Source of the DNA: Candidatus Cloacimonadota bacterium
GTDB taxonomy: Bacteria; Cloacimonadota; Cloacimonadia; Cloacimonadales; JAFGVF01
Length of the DNA stretch: 45,953 nt
Reading direction: 5' to 3'
Assembly: GCA_016838885.1 (NCBI GenBank)
Contig: JAEKNW010000236.1
Coordinates: 1 to 45,953 of the forward strand
The notes below the pieces were generated by a model. That model ran no database searches and was not told the DNA's origin. It saw nothing but the letters and a program-made list of their open reading frames with translations. Numbering within the stretch: the first letter of the stretch is position 1; every line of letters starts with the position of its first letter. Of this stretch, positions 9,568-17,150 are shown one piece after another. The translations under genes were made by a program, and so were the position numbers.

Positions 9568-9758
9568 TTTAACCTAAATAATGCAGTCGAGCTTTGAGTA
9601 TAGCACTATATTCTTCTGCAAAATAACTTCCATAATTCTCCCGAATATATATATTATATGCCTTTTTTGGATGCATCCCCTGTGTCCCCTCAAAGAAGGG
9701 GATTTTGCTAAAAGAGTATGCACTCTTCTCTAAATCTCTACTGCACCATTCGGGTTAA
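9568..9758 (+). repeat. Palindromic dispersed repeat, long type with GC-rich insert, copy D
   Basis: Left end TTTAACCTAAATAATGCAGT; right end CTACTGCACCATTCGGGTTA. The arms match copies E, G, I and J. Between the AT core and GATTTTGCTAAAAG it carries a segment of about 40 bp with GGATGCATCCCC and a CCCCTC/GAAGGGG hairpin. Copy E shares that segment and the other long copies lack it. Confidence 0.92.
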
Positions 9759-10313
9759 AAGGTAGATTCTAGAGTTGGTTAAGGCGAAGAAATTAAAATA
9801 AAAGTAACATCCTACATAAATAATACTAAACTCAATAATAATTTTCTAAAATAAATTAATAGCATAACACCATGAAAGGCAAACAAATAAAAGTATATAT
9901 TAACTGTCATATTAAAATATATCAAAAGAATTACTTGACAGAAAAACAAACTTATATAAATTGGAAATTGAATGATGTGATAATCATTAATTGATCTTTA
10001 AGCAGCGAATAGAGTGAGCATGTGTGAGATATAAAATAAAAATATTATGAGTGCTAAGATTTAAGAAGTCAGCTTATAAAAATCTCGATAAATATATTCT
10101 GTTTTGATAGTAATCAAGTAAATCAGAACTTGTATGTAAAATGGCTTAGTACTCAATTTATATACTTATAAGAGAAAAATAGGGTTAAAGAATTCAGCTT
10201 ACTATTCATAATTCAATAACTCGGAGGTTTTGTCTGGATATGTTTTTTTATAAAAGCATTGTCCATTATAGTGATTCTTTGTAGAAGTACCTATTTTCTC
10301 TTTTAACTTTTAT
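9759..10313. other. AT-rich spacer between repeat copies D and E
   Basis: No supported gene. A 41-codon reading frame starts at 9872, but it has no ribosome site and its composition is that of the surrounding AT-rich DNA. It overlaps the putative promoter at 9935. The stretch separates the divergent primase-helicase and MORN genes and may hold their regulatory DNA or an unannotated small RNA. Confidence 0.4.
9935..9962 (+). promoter_or_regulatory. Candidate promoter in the D-E spacer
   Basis: A consensus TTGACA (9935-9940) is followed after 16 bases by TAAATT (9957-9962). The 16-base spacing is the same as in the better promoters at 28569, 34316 and 34451. If it drives the MORN gene, the transcript would have a leader of about 570 nt that includes all of repeat copy E. 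Confidence 0.4.
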
Positions 10314-10504
10314 TTAAACCCAAATAATGCAGTAGATCTTTGAGAACAGCACTATATTCTTTTGCAAAAGTAACTTCCATAATTTTCAGGTATATATATA
10401 TTATATGCCTTTTATGGATGCACCCCCGTGTCCCCCTCAGTGAGGGGATTTTGTTGAAAGAATCTACACTCTTCATAAAAGTTCTACTGTAATCTTATGG
10501 TTAA
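10314..10504 (+). repeat. Palindromic dispersed repeat, long type with GC-rich insert, copy E
   Basis: Left end TTAAACCCAAATAATGCAGT; right end TTCTACTGTAATCTTATGGT, with a more diverged right terminus. The core region carries GGATGCACCCCCGTG followed by CCCCTCAGTGAGGGG, a clean 6-bp stem-loop. It is the same subtype as copy D. It ends 15 nt before the GAGGAG ribosome-binding site of the MORN gene. Confidence 0.92.
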
Positions 10505-10533
10505 CAACTAACAAACAAGAAGAGGAGAAATTT

Positions 10534-12480
10534 ATGTCAGATATGAAATCTAATGGTGAGCATATTGAATATTATAGCAATGGGAAGATACGTTTAAAAA
10601 CCATTTATAGGTTTGGGACCAAAAATGGGTTGACCTATGAATATAACCCTAATGGAACTCTCCGTAGTAAAGCTTTTTATAAACTGGGTCAGAAGGCAGG
10701 GGAATACTTAGAATATAATTACTGGGGAGGTCTTCGATTAAGAGCTAATTATAGAAGATGGAGATTGAATGAAGAACTTTTATGTTTTAATGCACAGGGG
10801 AGATTGCGTAGTAAATCATTCTATGTGGACGGAAAAAAATTTGGAGAAAGGTTTTGGTTCTTCAAAAACGGAAGAATAAAATCTAAAGAGATGTTTATTA
10901 AAGACAAATTAGAAGGAGAATTGATTGAATACTATTTTAAAGGTAAGATAAAGATTCTTGCTAATTTCTCAAATAATTTAAAACATGGAAAGTACACCCA
11001 GTACTATGATAATGGAAGCATTCACCTTGATGCATTTTATCAGGCAGGCAAAAGAGAAAGCGAGTGGCTAGAGTTTCATCCAAACGGAAAACTAAAAATT
11101 AGAAGCGAATACAAAAATGACCAGAAAAATGGCTACTTTTTCGAGTATAACAAGCTTGGAAAATTGAAAACAGAAGCTAAATTCAAAAATAATCAGCCTA
11201 TTGGTTGGTACATAACTTATTCAAGCAAAGAAAAAATTGAAACTTTCACCCACTATGGTCAGGAAATCGAAGATGGAATCCAGTATGATCATTATTATGA
11301 AAGGGGACAAGTTCGTAGTGAGTTTAACTGCAAAAATGGCGCTTTAGATGGCAAGTTAACCTGGTATTATCCAGATGGTAATATAATGTTTGAGGCCGAA
11401 TATAGAAAGGGAAAAAAAGACGGTAAATGTACAGAGTATTACAAAAATGGAAACTTAGCTAGTCTGACTCATTATCAAGATGGTAAGCAAAGCGGCGAAA
11501 GTTCAAAGTACCATCAAGATGGTAATCTTCTCAATAAAGCCCACTACCAAGATGGTATGCTTCATGGTCAACTTGTGTGGTATCATCTAAATGGTAATAT
11601 TAGCAGTCAGGCTTATTATAAAGAGGGAAAGAAAGACGGAGAACGTACAGATTACTATCAGAATGGTAACTTAAAAAGAAACACCTTCTATAAAAATGGG
11701 TTAAAACATGGTCAACATATTGAATATTTTGTAGATGGTAATATGAGATTAACTATGAATTATGAAAATGATTTGAGAAGTGGTCCATACTTAGAATACT
11801 ATTCAAATGGTAATCTAAAGAATAAAGCAAATTATAAAAGTTATTTAAATGACAGTGGAAAAGTAGAGTACAAGGAAAAGGGCATATTACGCGTTGAATA
11901 TTGCTATAACGTTGTTGATAAAGATGGTGAGTATGCCGAATATTATGAAGATGGGCAAATAAAGATTACCACTTTTTATCAGAATGACAGAGAGTATGGT
12001 GATTATTTTGAATATTTCCCAGATGGTGTGTTGAAGCAGAAAGCTCATTACATAAACGGTCAAAGACATGGTGAATTTATTGAGTTCTTATCAGAAGGAA
12101 TTATGAGAGTAAAAATAAATTATAGGTATGGCAGAAAGCATGGTGAATATATAAGAAATACATATTCAGGATCTCCTTTTTTAAAAGGAAACTACATAGA
12201 CGGGAATAAAGAAGGTACCTTAATAGAGTATGATTTTGATGGAAAAGTATTTTCTGAAACTGAATATCAAAAAAATAGAAAACATGGAGAATATAAAGAG
12301 TTTGATAAGAAGGGTAAAGTAAAACTTATAAAAAAATATAAGAATGGTAAACTATTAGGTCGAACTAGTCCTTATGATAAAGATGAGAATAAGAACAATA
12401 CTGAGCCAAATTTTAAAGCTGATTATGATAGAGAGTTAGAGAGAATCCTAGCCATGATTGAAGACGATTATGAAGACTAA
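10534..12480 (+). CDS. MORN-variant repeat protein (YwqK-family type)
   Basis: A 648-aa protein made almost entirely of about 23-residue units of the form NGxLxxxxxYxxGxxxGexxeYy, from residue 8 to about 620. This is the MORN_2/YwqK pattern; for example NGNLASLTHYQDGKQSG is followed at once by another unit. It has no signal peptide or membrane segment, so it is probably cytoplasmic and forms a long beta-solenoid. Family members are often annotated as antitoxin-like, but I see no cognate toxin here and would not infer that role. The C-terminus is an acidic and charged tail. The start has GAGGAGA upstream. Genes for a 249-aa unknown and a retropepsin-like protein follow on the same strand at 43 and 85 nt, so a three-gene unit is likely. 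Confidence 0.85.
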   Translation: MSDMKSNGEHIEYYSNGKIRLKTIYRFGTKNGLTYEYNPNGTLRSKAFYKLGQKAGEYLEYNYWGGLRLRANYRRWRLNEELLCFNAQGRLRSKSFYVDGKKFGERFWFFKNGRIKSKEMFIKDKLEGELIEYYFKGKIKILANFSNNLKHGKYTQYYDNGSIHLDAFYQAGKRESEWLEFHPNGKLKIRSEYKNDQKNGYFFEYNKLGKLKTEAKFKNNQPIGWYITYSSKEKIETFTHYGQEIEDGIQYDHYYERGQVRSEFNCKNGALDGKLTWYYPDGNIMFEAEYRKGKKDGKCTEYYKNGNLASLTHYQDGKQSGESSKYHQDGNLLNKAHYQDGMLHGQLVWYHLNGNISSQAYYKEGKKDGERTDYYQNGNLKRNTFYKNGLKHGQHIEYFVDGNMRLTMNYENDLRSGPYLEYYSNGNLKNKANYKSYLNDSGKVEYKEKGILRVEYCYNVVDKDGEYAEYYEDGQIKITTFYQNDREYGDYFEYFPDGVLKQKAHYINGQRHGEFIEFLSEGIMRVKINYRYGRKHGEYIRNTYSGSPFLKGNYIDGNKEGTLIEYDFDGKVFSETEYQKNRKHGEYKEFDKKGKVKLIKKYKNGKLLGRTSPYDKDENKNNTEPNFKADYDRELERILAMIEDDYED

Positions 12481-12523
12481 TATAGCTTGTTTGCCTACCA
12501 AAAGATAAATACAAGGAGGTTCT

Positions 12524-13273
12524 ATGCAAACTGAACTACAAAATGTTCCATTACCAAAATGGTTAAAAGAAGATGTATTAACTTTTGATATTGATAATAT
12601 CTTATCAAACTCTCTTTACTATCCTAGCAGTGGTTATGATGGTACCCCCATCAAATACTTTTCGGGTAATGTTCATAGTTTTATCTACGCAGATTACGGT
12701 TTCCAACAAGAAACTTTAGAGAAAAATATGCACAAGGGCTTATGGGGCTATCATCTGATTCATAATGAATCCATTCAAAAAAATCTGTTCATTCCTTCAG
12801 CATGGAAAAAATTGGTAAGACCTGATTCTGAAGAGCGAGAAAGGATGGACCTCTGCAAAACTTTTATGAAACCACCCTTGGCACATTGGGCAGTTTATGA
12901 AAGAGATCTTGATTGTTCAGAAACTCATGGTCCTGAGAGAATTTCCTTGTTTTTTATAGGAGGAGATGGTGCTTTTACTTATCAAGCTCTCTATCTTCAC
13001 AGAAAAATTACCCCAAAAATCCTTGCTGTGATTCAACCTGGACATGGATTTGGAGGGAATTATACAGACTTCTATGATGATAAAAAGTTGTTTTACCGTT
13101 CTGTAATCTATCGAGATGAACCAGACTACTATCCCGAATATTTCTTTACAAATATTATCTACCACTCTTGGTTAAAACACAAGAACTTACTTAAAAGAAT
13201 TCATTCTAAAAGAGAAAAACTTTTTCTCTGGAAGCTAGATGATGAAATTCAAGCTAGAAAGAGGAATATTTAA
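12524..13273 (+). CDS. Conserved-looking hypothetical protein, 249 aa
   Basis: I do not recognise a named family. The protein is soluble, with no signal peptide or membrane segment, and rich in aromatic residues. Features that look like a conserved core are YYPSSGYDGTPIKY (about 32-45), HSFIYADYGF, HWAVYERDLDC, ETHGPERISLFFIGGDGAFTYQALY and IQPGHGFGGNYTDF. The glycine-rich turns with H, D and E side chains could be an active site, but this is only a suggestion. The C-terminus is basic (KRIHSKREK, IQARKRNI). A strong AAGGAGG precedes the ATG. It sits between the MORN protein and the retropepsin-like gene and is probably co-transcribed with both. Confidence 0.75.
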   Translation: MQTELQNVPLPKWLKEDVLTFDIDNILSNSLYYPSSGYDGTPIKYFSGNVHSFIYADYGFQQETLEKNMHKGLWGYHLIHNESIQKNLFIPSAWKKLVRPDSEERERMDLCKTFMKPPLAHWAVYERDLDCSETHGPERISLFFIGGDGAFTYQALYLHRKITPKILAVIQPGHGFGGNYTDFYDDKKLFYRSVIYRDEPDYYPEYFFTNIIYHSWLKHKNLLKRIHSKREKLFLWKLDDEIQARKRNI

Positions 13274-13358
13274 CAAAACTCAAAAAAAAACTAGTTATCT
13301 CACAAGATTGCTACTCTTAACTTTCGATGTTAAAAAATAATAAGCAAAGGAGTTGATA

Positions 13359-14324
13359 ATGAAAATATTATCTCTATTAAATACCGTTTTTATCCCTGTC
13401 ATACGTAATGAAAAGAAATATTATATGTTACTTGATTCAGGTTGCCCTCTATCAATATCCAACCATATTAACTTGATAGAAGCATCTGATTTAGGACTTG
13501 ATACAGACTTTTATCACACTTTCAATCAACATGATTTTGAGAGCGTAATGAAATTCCTCTCCCAATTAGTAGGAATTGAAGTTGTTGGTATATTAGGTTT
13601 GGATTTTATCAGCTCATTTGATAATCTTTTAATCAATGTGAGAGAACAATTCTTAGACTTTAATGTCTCTAACTTTGAAGAAGATTTTGAATTAAACTGC
13701 CAATTTTCGCAATTTATTACTACCAGAATATCTCCAGTAAAGCCTGAGAACAGTGGGTTAACCGTTTTTGATACAGGAGCATTTCAATGTATGGCATTTA
13801 AGTCAGATTTTGTTAATTACCCTGTCTCTAAATCTTGGTTTTATGTCTCCTTTATGGGACAAATGATTATGGATTACTATAATGATGTTGAGTTATATTT
13901 AAACAATCACTTTATGGGTAAACATATCTTTGGTGTAGCTTCAAATTTACCTAACTTGCCTTTTGATTATATCTTAGGTATGAATTTTATTTCCCAATAT
14001 GAACTCCTGATTGATAAAGCAAACTCTAAACTAAGATTTAAGAAATCACAATCTTTACCACTAATTAATCTGCTACCAACCCATTCTCCGGGGTTCCAAA
14101 TCATTATCGATAATAATAATATTGTTGTCAGTCATGTAAGAGAAAATTGCCCAAACAAAGTAAATATGGGAGATATAATAAAGATTGATGGTATCGATAT
14201 GACACAAGATAATAAGGTTAACTCTATCTATAATACTCTAGTATTTAGAGCTGACAAAGCTCCTCTTAACGTTAAAATTAATGAAGAAGATCGTAAGCTG
14301 GTAATGTCTGCTTTGTTTGAATAA
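13359..14324 (+). CDS. Two-lobed retropepsin-like aspartic protease homologue with PDZ-like tail
   Basis: Two retropepsin-like halves lie in one chain. The first has LLDSGCPLSIS (D26) and its partner ILGLDF near residue 76. The second has TVFDTGAFQCM (D138) and its partner YILGMNF near residue 205. In each half the D-S/T-G loop plus the later hydrophobic-hydrophobic-G motif is the aspartic protease signature. Residues about 255-310 (VNMGDIIKIDGIDMTQ and on) look like a PDZ domain. Aspartyl proteases with PDZ tails are known in Bacteroidota and relatives and are usually exported, but this one has no signal peptide. I place the start at ATG 13359, six bases after AAGGAG; the in-frame TTG at 13353 directly abuts the ribosome site. 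Catalysis and substrate are unproven. Repeat copy F begins five bases after the stop. Confidence 0.7.
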   Translation: MKILSLLNTVFIPVIRNEKKYYMLLDSGCPLSISNHINLIEASDLGLDTDFYHTFNQHDFESVMKFLSQLVGIEVVGILGLDFISSFDNLLINVREQFLDFNVSNFEEDFELNCQFSQFITTRISPVKPENSGLTVFDTGAFQCMAFKSDFVNYPVSKSWFYVSFMGQMIMDYYNDVELYLNNHFMGKHIFGVASNLPNLPFDYILGMNFISQYELLIDKANSKLRFKKSQSLPLINLLPTHSPGFQIIIDNNNIVVSHVRENCPNKVNMGDIIKIDGIDMTQDNKVNSIYNTLVFRADKAPLNVKINEEDRKLVMSALFE

Positions 14325-14328
14325 TTAA

Positions 14329-14408
14329 ATTTAAGGCTTATAATGCAGTAGAGCTTAGCTAAAAGAATAGTGTTATTCGCGAAGCTCTACTGCACTAACT
14401 AGGTTTAA
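14329..14408 (+). repeat. Palindromic dispersed repeat, short type, copy F
   Basis: TGCAGTAGAGCTT (14344-14356) and AAGCTCTACTGCA (14382-14394) form a perfect 13-bp stem. The loop region contains a further GAATA/TATTC hairpin and the GCTAAAAGAAT string of the long copies. The ends are TTTAAGGC and AGGTTTAA. It sits between converging genes, so it could act as a transcription-stopping hairpin, although there is no T tract. Confidence 0.85.
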
Positions 14409-14577
14409 CTCAAATCAAATAATGCAGTAGACTTTTGTGAATAGCACTATATTCTTCTGCAAAAGTAAGCTACATAATTTTCATGAATATATATTATATG
14501 CCTTCAAATTCTGTAACTTATTTCGCTAGAAGAATCTGCACTCTTCCCTAAAATTCTACTGCATCATTCGGGTTTAA
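14409..14577 (+). repeat. Palindromic dispersed repeat, long type, copy G
   Basis: It runs from CAAATCAAATAATGCAGTAG through the AT core ATGAATATATATTATATGCC to CTACTGCATCATTCGGGTTT. Both arms match copies I and J. It follows copy F directly: they share the junction TTTAA. The pair fills the gap between the converging retropepsin-like gene and the 119-aa gene. Confidence 0.92.
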
Positions 14578-14596
14578 TCTCTAAATCTTTCCTTGA

Positions 14597-14956
14597 TTAC
14601 ACATAATTTTTAATAAAATCGTAGTAACCCCTTCTACCAGATTGGGAGTGCCTCATTACAGATTTTTTTACTCTTTCAATACATTTCACGTAATCTTTTA
14701 AGGATATATCTTTGATGTTATTTATTCTTTCTAACCCTACTTGGACACAATGGTATATAACACCATTTGTGTCATTATCTTCTACTATTTTATCATTTCT
14801 TGCATAACCAAATTCTTTTTTAATGGCGATTATAGCGTTTTCTAAAGCAAAAATCAGTTTAACATCATTTAAATTTTTGTTATTTTCATACTCTTCTTTT
14901 AACCCAAATTCAATATTTTGAAGTACATCTAAATATCTATCAATAAACTCAGCCAT
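14597..14956 (-). CDS. Small hypothetical protein, 119 aa, flanked by repeats
   Basis: No family recognised with confidence. The protein is predicted to be all-helical and soluble: FIDRYLDVLQNIEFGLKEEYE, then a helix with LIFALENAIIAIKKEFGYAR. A central NGVIYHCVQVGLERIN and a basic C-terminus (KKSVMRHSQSGRRGYYDF) complete it. GGAG seven bases upstream of the ATG supports the start. It is a single-gene unit on the minus strand with repeats F and G at its 3' side and repeat H 22 bp from its start, so it may be a recently acquired or relocated gene. Function unknown. Confidence 0.7.
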   Translation of the reverse strand: MAEFIDRYLDVLQNIEFGLKEEYENNKNLNDVKLIFALENAIIAIKKEFGYARNDKIVEDNDTNGVIYHCVQVGLERINNIKDISLKDYVKCIERVKKSVMRHSQSGRRGYYDFIKNYV

Positions 14957-14977
14957 CTTCTAACTCCTATTGAAAAG

Positions 14978-15044
14978 TTTAACCCCAATGATGCAAAAGA
15001 ATCTAGTGCTGTTCACTAAGAGCTAATGCAATATTTGGGTTTAA
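14978..15044 (+). repeat. Palindromic dispersed repeat, short degenerate type, copy H
   Basis: TTTAACCCCAATGATGCAAA at the left and AGCTAATGCAATATTTGGGT at the right keep the family termini. The interior is reduced to about 30 bp with AGAATCTAGTGCTGTTC. It lies just upstream of the 119-aa gene, whose promoter it may contain or displace. Confidence 0.65.
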
Positions 15045-15257
15045 TTATTTATTTATCACTATTATTAATCTAATATCGTGTTTGTAGACAAAAAAAAATA
15101 ACAAATTATACTTGTAAAGGAAAATATAATTCTAAGAGAGAAATTTTTCCTAAACAAGAAAACAAGCAGTTCTTCGATTAAAAAGATTAGTTATTGACAA
15201 GTAAGGGCTTGAAAACAAATTTGTTTAAAGAAATAAAATATAAAGTAGGAGAACTTT
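15045..15257. promoter_or_regulatory. Leader and presumed promoter region of transketolase gene
   Basis: AT-rich, with several promoter-like hexamers: TTGACA at 15194-15199, TTGAAA at 15209-15214 and TATAAT at 15125-15130. None has a convincing partner at 16-18 bases, so I cannot choose a start site. No riboswitch fold is recognised. Confidence 0.3.
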
Positions 15258-17150
15258 ATGGAATATACATTTATCCAAGAGACTATAGATAGATTAGAGA
15301 GGGCAAATAAAGAGGCACGGGGCAGTATTTTGAAAATGACAACATTGGCAAAGTCAGGGCATCCGGGTGGTTCTATGTCTACAATAGACCTATTAATGTC
15401 TGTTTACGAGATAGCAAATATTAATCCTGAAAATATTAAGGATGAAAATCGAGATATTGTTGTAGTGAGTAATGGTCATATTTCTCCGGCAGTATATTCT
15501 GCTTTAGCTTATAAGCAATTTTTCCAGATTGAAGATGCAATCTCACAGTTTAGATTAGCCGGAAGTATCTTTGAAGGACATATCGAGAGAACTGTTCCTG
15601 GGGTAGAGTGGGGGACAGGTAACTTAGGTCAGGGTTTATCAGCTGCTTGTGGATTTGCTCTAGCTTCAAAGTTGAAAGGCATTGCAAATCATGTTTATGT
15701 ATTCATGGGAGATGGTGAGCAACAGAAAGGTCAGATTAGTGAGGCAAGAAGGTTTGCTGTCAAATTTGGATTGAATAATCTCACTGTGATAATTGATTAT
15801 AATAAGTTGCAGATTTCTGGAGATATCGCAGTTGTGATGCCTCAGGATATTAGAGATAATTTCTTGTCAGATGGTTGGGAAGTAGTTGAAATAGATGGAC
15901 ATAACTTCACTGAAATTAGTAATGCCCTTTATGATGCTAAGGATAATGAAACTCCTGTAATGATTCTTGCTAATACAATTATGGGTAAAGGTATTTCTTT
16001 TATGGAAAACAAGGCTGGTTTTCACGGAGCTCCCCTAAATAATGATCAGCTTGTTCAAGCAATTCAAGAGTTAGGTCTGGATGATAACTTCAAGGACATG
16101 ATAAAATTAAGAGAAATCTTTAAAGCATCTTCTCACCCAATAGTTAATAACTTCCAACCAGACTTGCTTGAGGGCCAATACCGAGTTTATGAAAAAGCCA
16201 CAGATAATCGTTCAGCTTGGGGAAATGCTCTAGTTGACTTAGAAAATTCTAATAAACATAGTAAGACTCCCTTAGTTGTTTTCGATTGTGATTTAGCAGG
16301 TAGTGTGAAAACTTCTGATTTTGCTAAAACTGCTCCTGAGAGATTTATTCAATCGGGCATAATGGAGCATAACACTTCAGTTGTTTCTGGAGTTCTCTCA
16401 ACGTGTAATTTCCAAACCTTCTGGGCAGATTTTGGAGTCTTTGGGATTGATGAAGTTTATAATATGCATCGTTTAACTGATATTAATCATGGCAATCTCA
16501 ATGTGGTTGTTACTCATGTTGGTTTAGATGTAGGTGAAGATGGAAAGACTCATCAGTGCATTGATTATATTGGAGCTATGAGGAATATATTTGGTTTCAA
16601 AGTTATTGTTCCCGCAGATCCAAATCAGACAGACAGAGCTGTTCGCTATATGGCAACTGAAGCTGGTAATAAAGTTATTGCCATGGGGAGATCAAAACTA
16701 GCCCCGATAACTAATGAGGAAGGACAAGTTTTCTTCAATCAAAATTATAAATTCGAGTATGGTAAAGCTGATAAATTTAGAGATGGAGATGAAGCTGCTC
16801 TCCTTGTAACAGGCACTCTTGCTAATACAGCAGTTAATGTTGCAGATTCTTTAAGAAAGAAAGGAATTAATCTGCAAGTATGGAATATCTCATCTCCTTT
16901 ATTGATAGATGAGCAAGCTCTAACTCAAGCCGCTAAAACAGGCCTTATCTTTACCCTTGAAGACCATAATGCTAATTCAGGTTTAGGACTTTCAGTTGCT
17001 GAAGCATTAGTGGATAAGCAACTACAAGCAAAGTTAGTAAAGTTTGGGGTAAAGAGTTATGCTTTGTCTGGATCTTCTGAAGATGTATTCAAACTTTGTG
17101 GTTTAGATGAAGAAAACATAGAGAGACAAATTTTAGATGAAATTAAGTAG
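15258..17150 (+). CDS. tkt: Transketolase
   Basis: Thiamine diphosphate enzyme that moves two-carbon units between sugar phosphates in the non-oxidative pentose phosphate pathway; cytoplasmic. At 630 aa it is full length (families run about 610-670). GHPGG at 34-38 and the TPP-binding GDGEQQKGQ from 151, followed by a downstream IIDYNKLQISG, define the N-terminal domain. GFHGAPLNNDQ follows. The pyrimidine domain has GIMEHNTS (catalytic glutamate about residue 370) and VGEDGKTHQ; the C-terminal transketolase domain is complete. A close alternative is a DXP-synthase-like member, but the N-terminal HGAPL and overall arrangement favour transketolase. AGGAGA precedes the ATG. The next gene starts within the last 14 bases, so the two are probably translated together. 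Confidence 0.95.
   Translation: MEYTFIQETIDRLERANKEARGSILKMTTLAKSGHPGGSMSTIDLLMSVYEIANINPENIKDENRDIVVVSNGHISPAVYSALAYKQFFQIEDAISQFRLAGSIFEGHIERTVPGVEWGTGNLGQGLSAACGFALASKLKGIANHVYVFMGDGEQQKGQISEARRFAVKFGLNNLTVIIDYNKLQISGDIAVVMPQDIRDNFLSDGWEVVEIDGHNFTEISNALYDAKDNETPVMILANTIMGKGISFMENKAGFHGAPLNNDQLVQAIQELGLDDNFKDMIKLREIFKASSHPIVNNFQPDLLEGQYRVYEKATDNRSAWGNALVDLENSNKHSKTPLVVFDCDLAGSVKTSDFAKTAPERFIQSGIMEHNTSVVSGVLSTCNFQTFWADFGVFGIDEVYNMHRLTDINHGNLNVVVTHVGLDVGEDGKTHQCIDYIGAMRNIFGFKVIVPADPNQTDRAVRYMATEAGNKVIAMGRSKLAPITNEEGQVFFNQNYKFEYGKADKFRDGDEAALLVTGTLANTAVNVADSLRKKGINLQVWNISSPLLIDEQALTQAAKTGLIFTLEDHNANSGLGLSVAEALVDKQLQAKLVKFGVKSYALSGSSEDVFKLCGLDEENIERQILDEIK

Noticed and set aside
9872-9994. A 41-codon open frame (MKGKQIKVYINCHIKIYQ...)
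   Set aside because: No ribosome site, lysine/isoleucine/asparagine composition expected from AT-rich DNA, and it overlaps a candidate promoter.
9568-10504. CRISPR array from repeated blocks D and E
   Set aside because: Only two long copies, no short regular spacers and no cas genes; they are dispersed palindromes.
10534-12480. Toxin-antitoxin pair with the MORN gene as antitoxin
   Set aside because: The YwqK family label alone suggests this; no neighbouring gene resembles a toxin and the protein is far longer than the usual YwqK.
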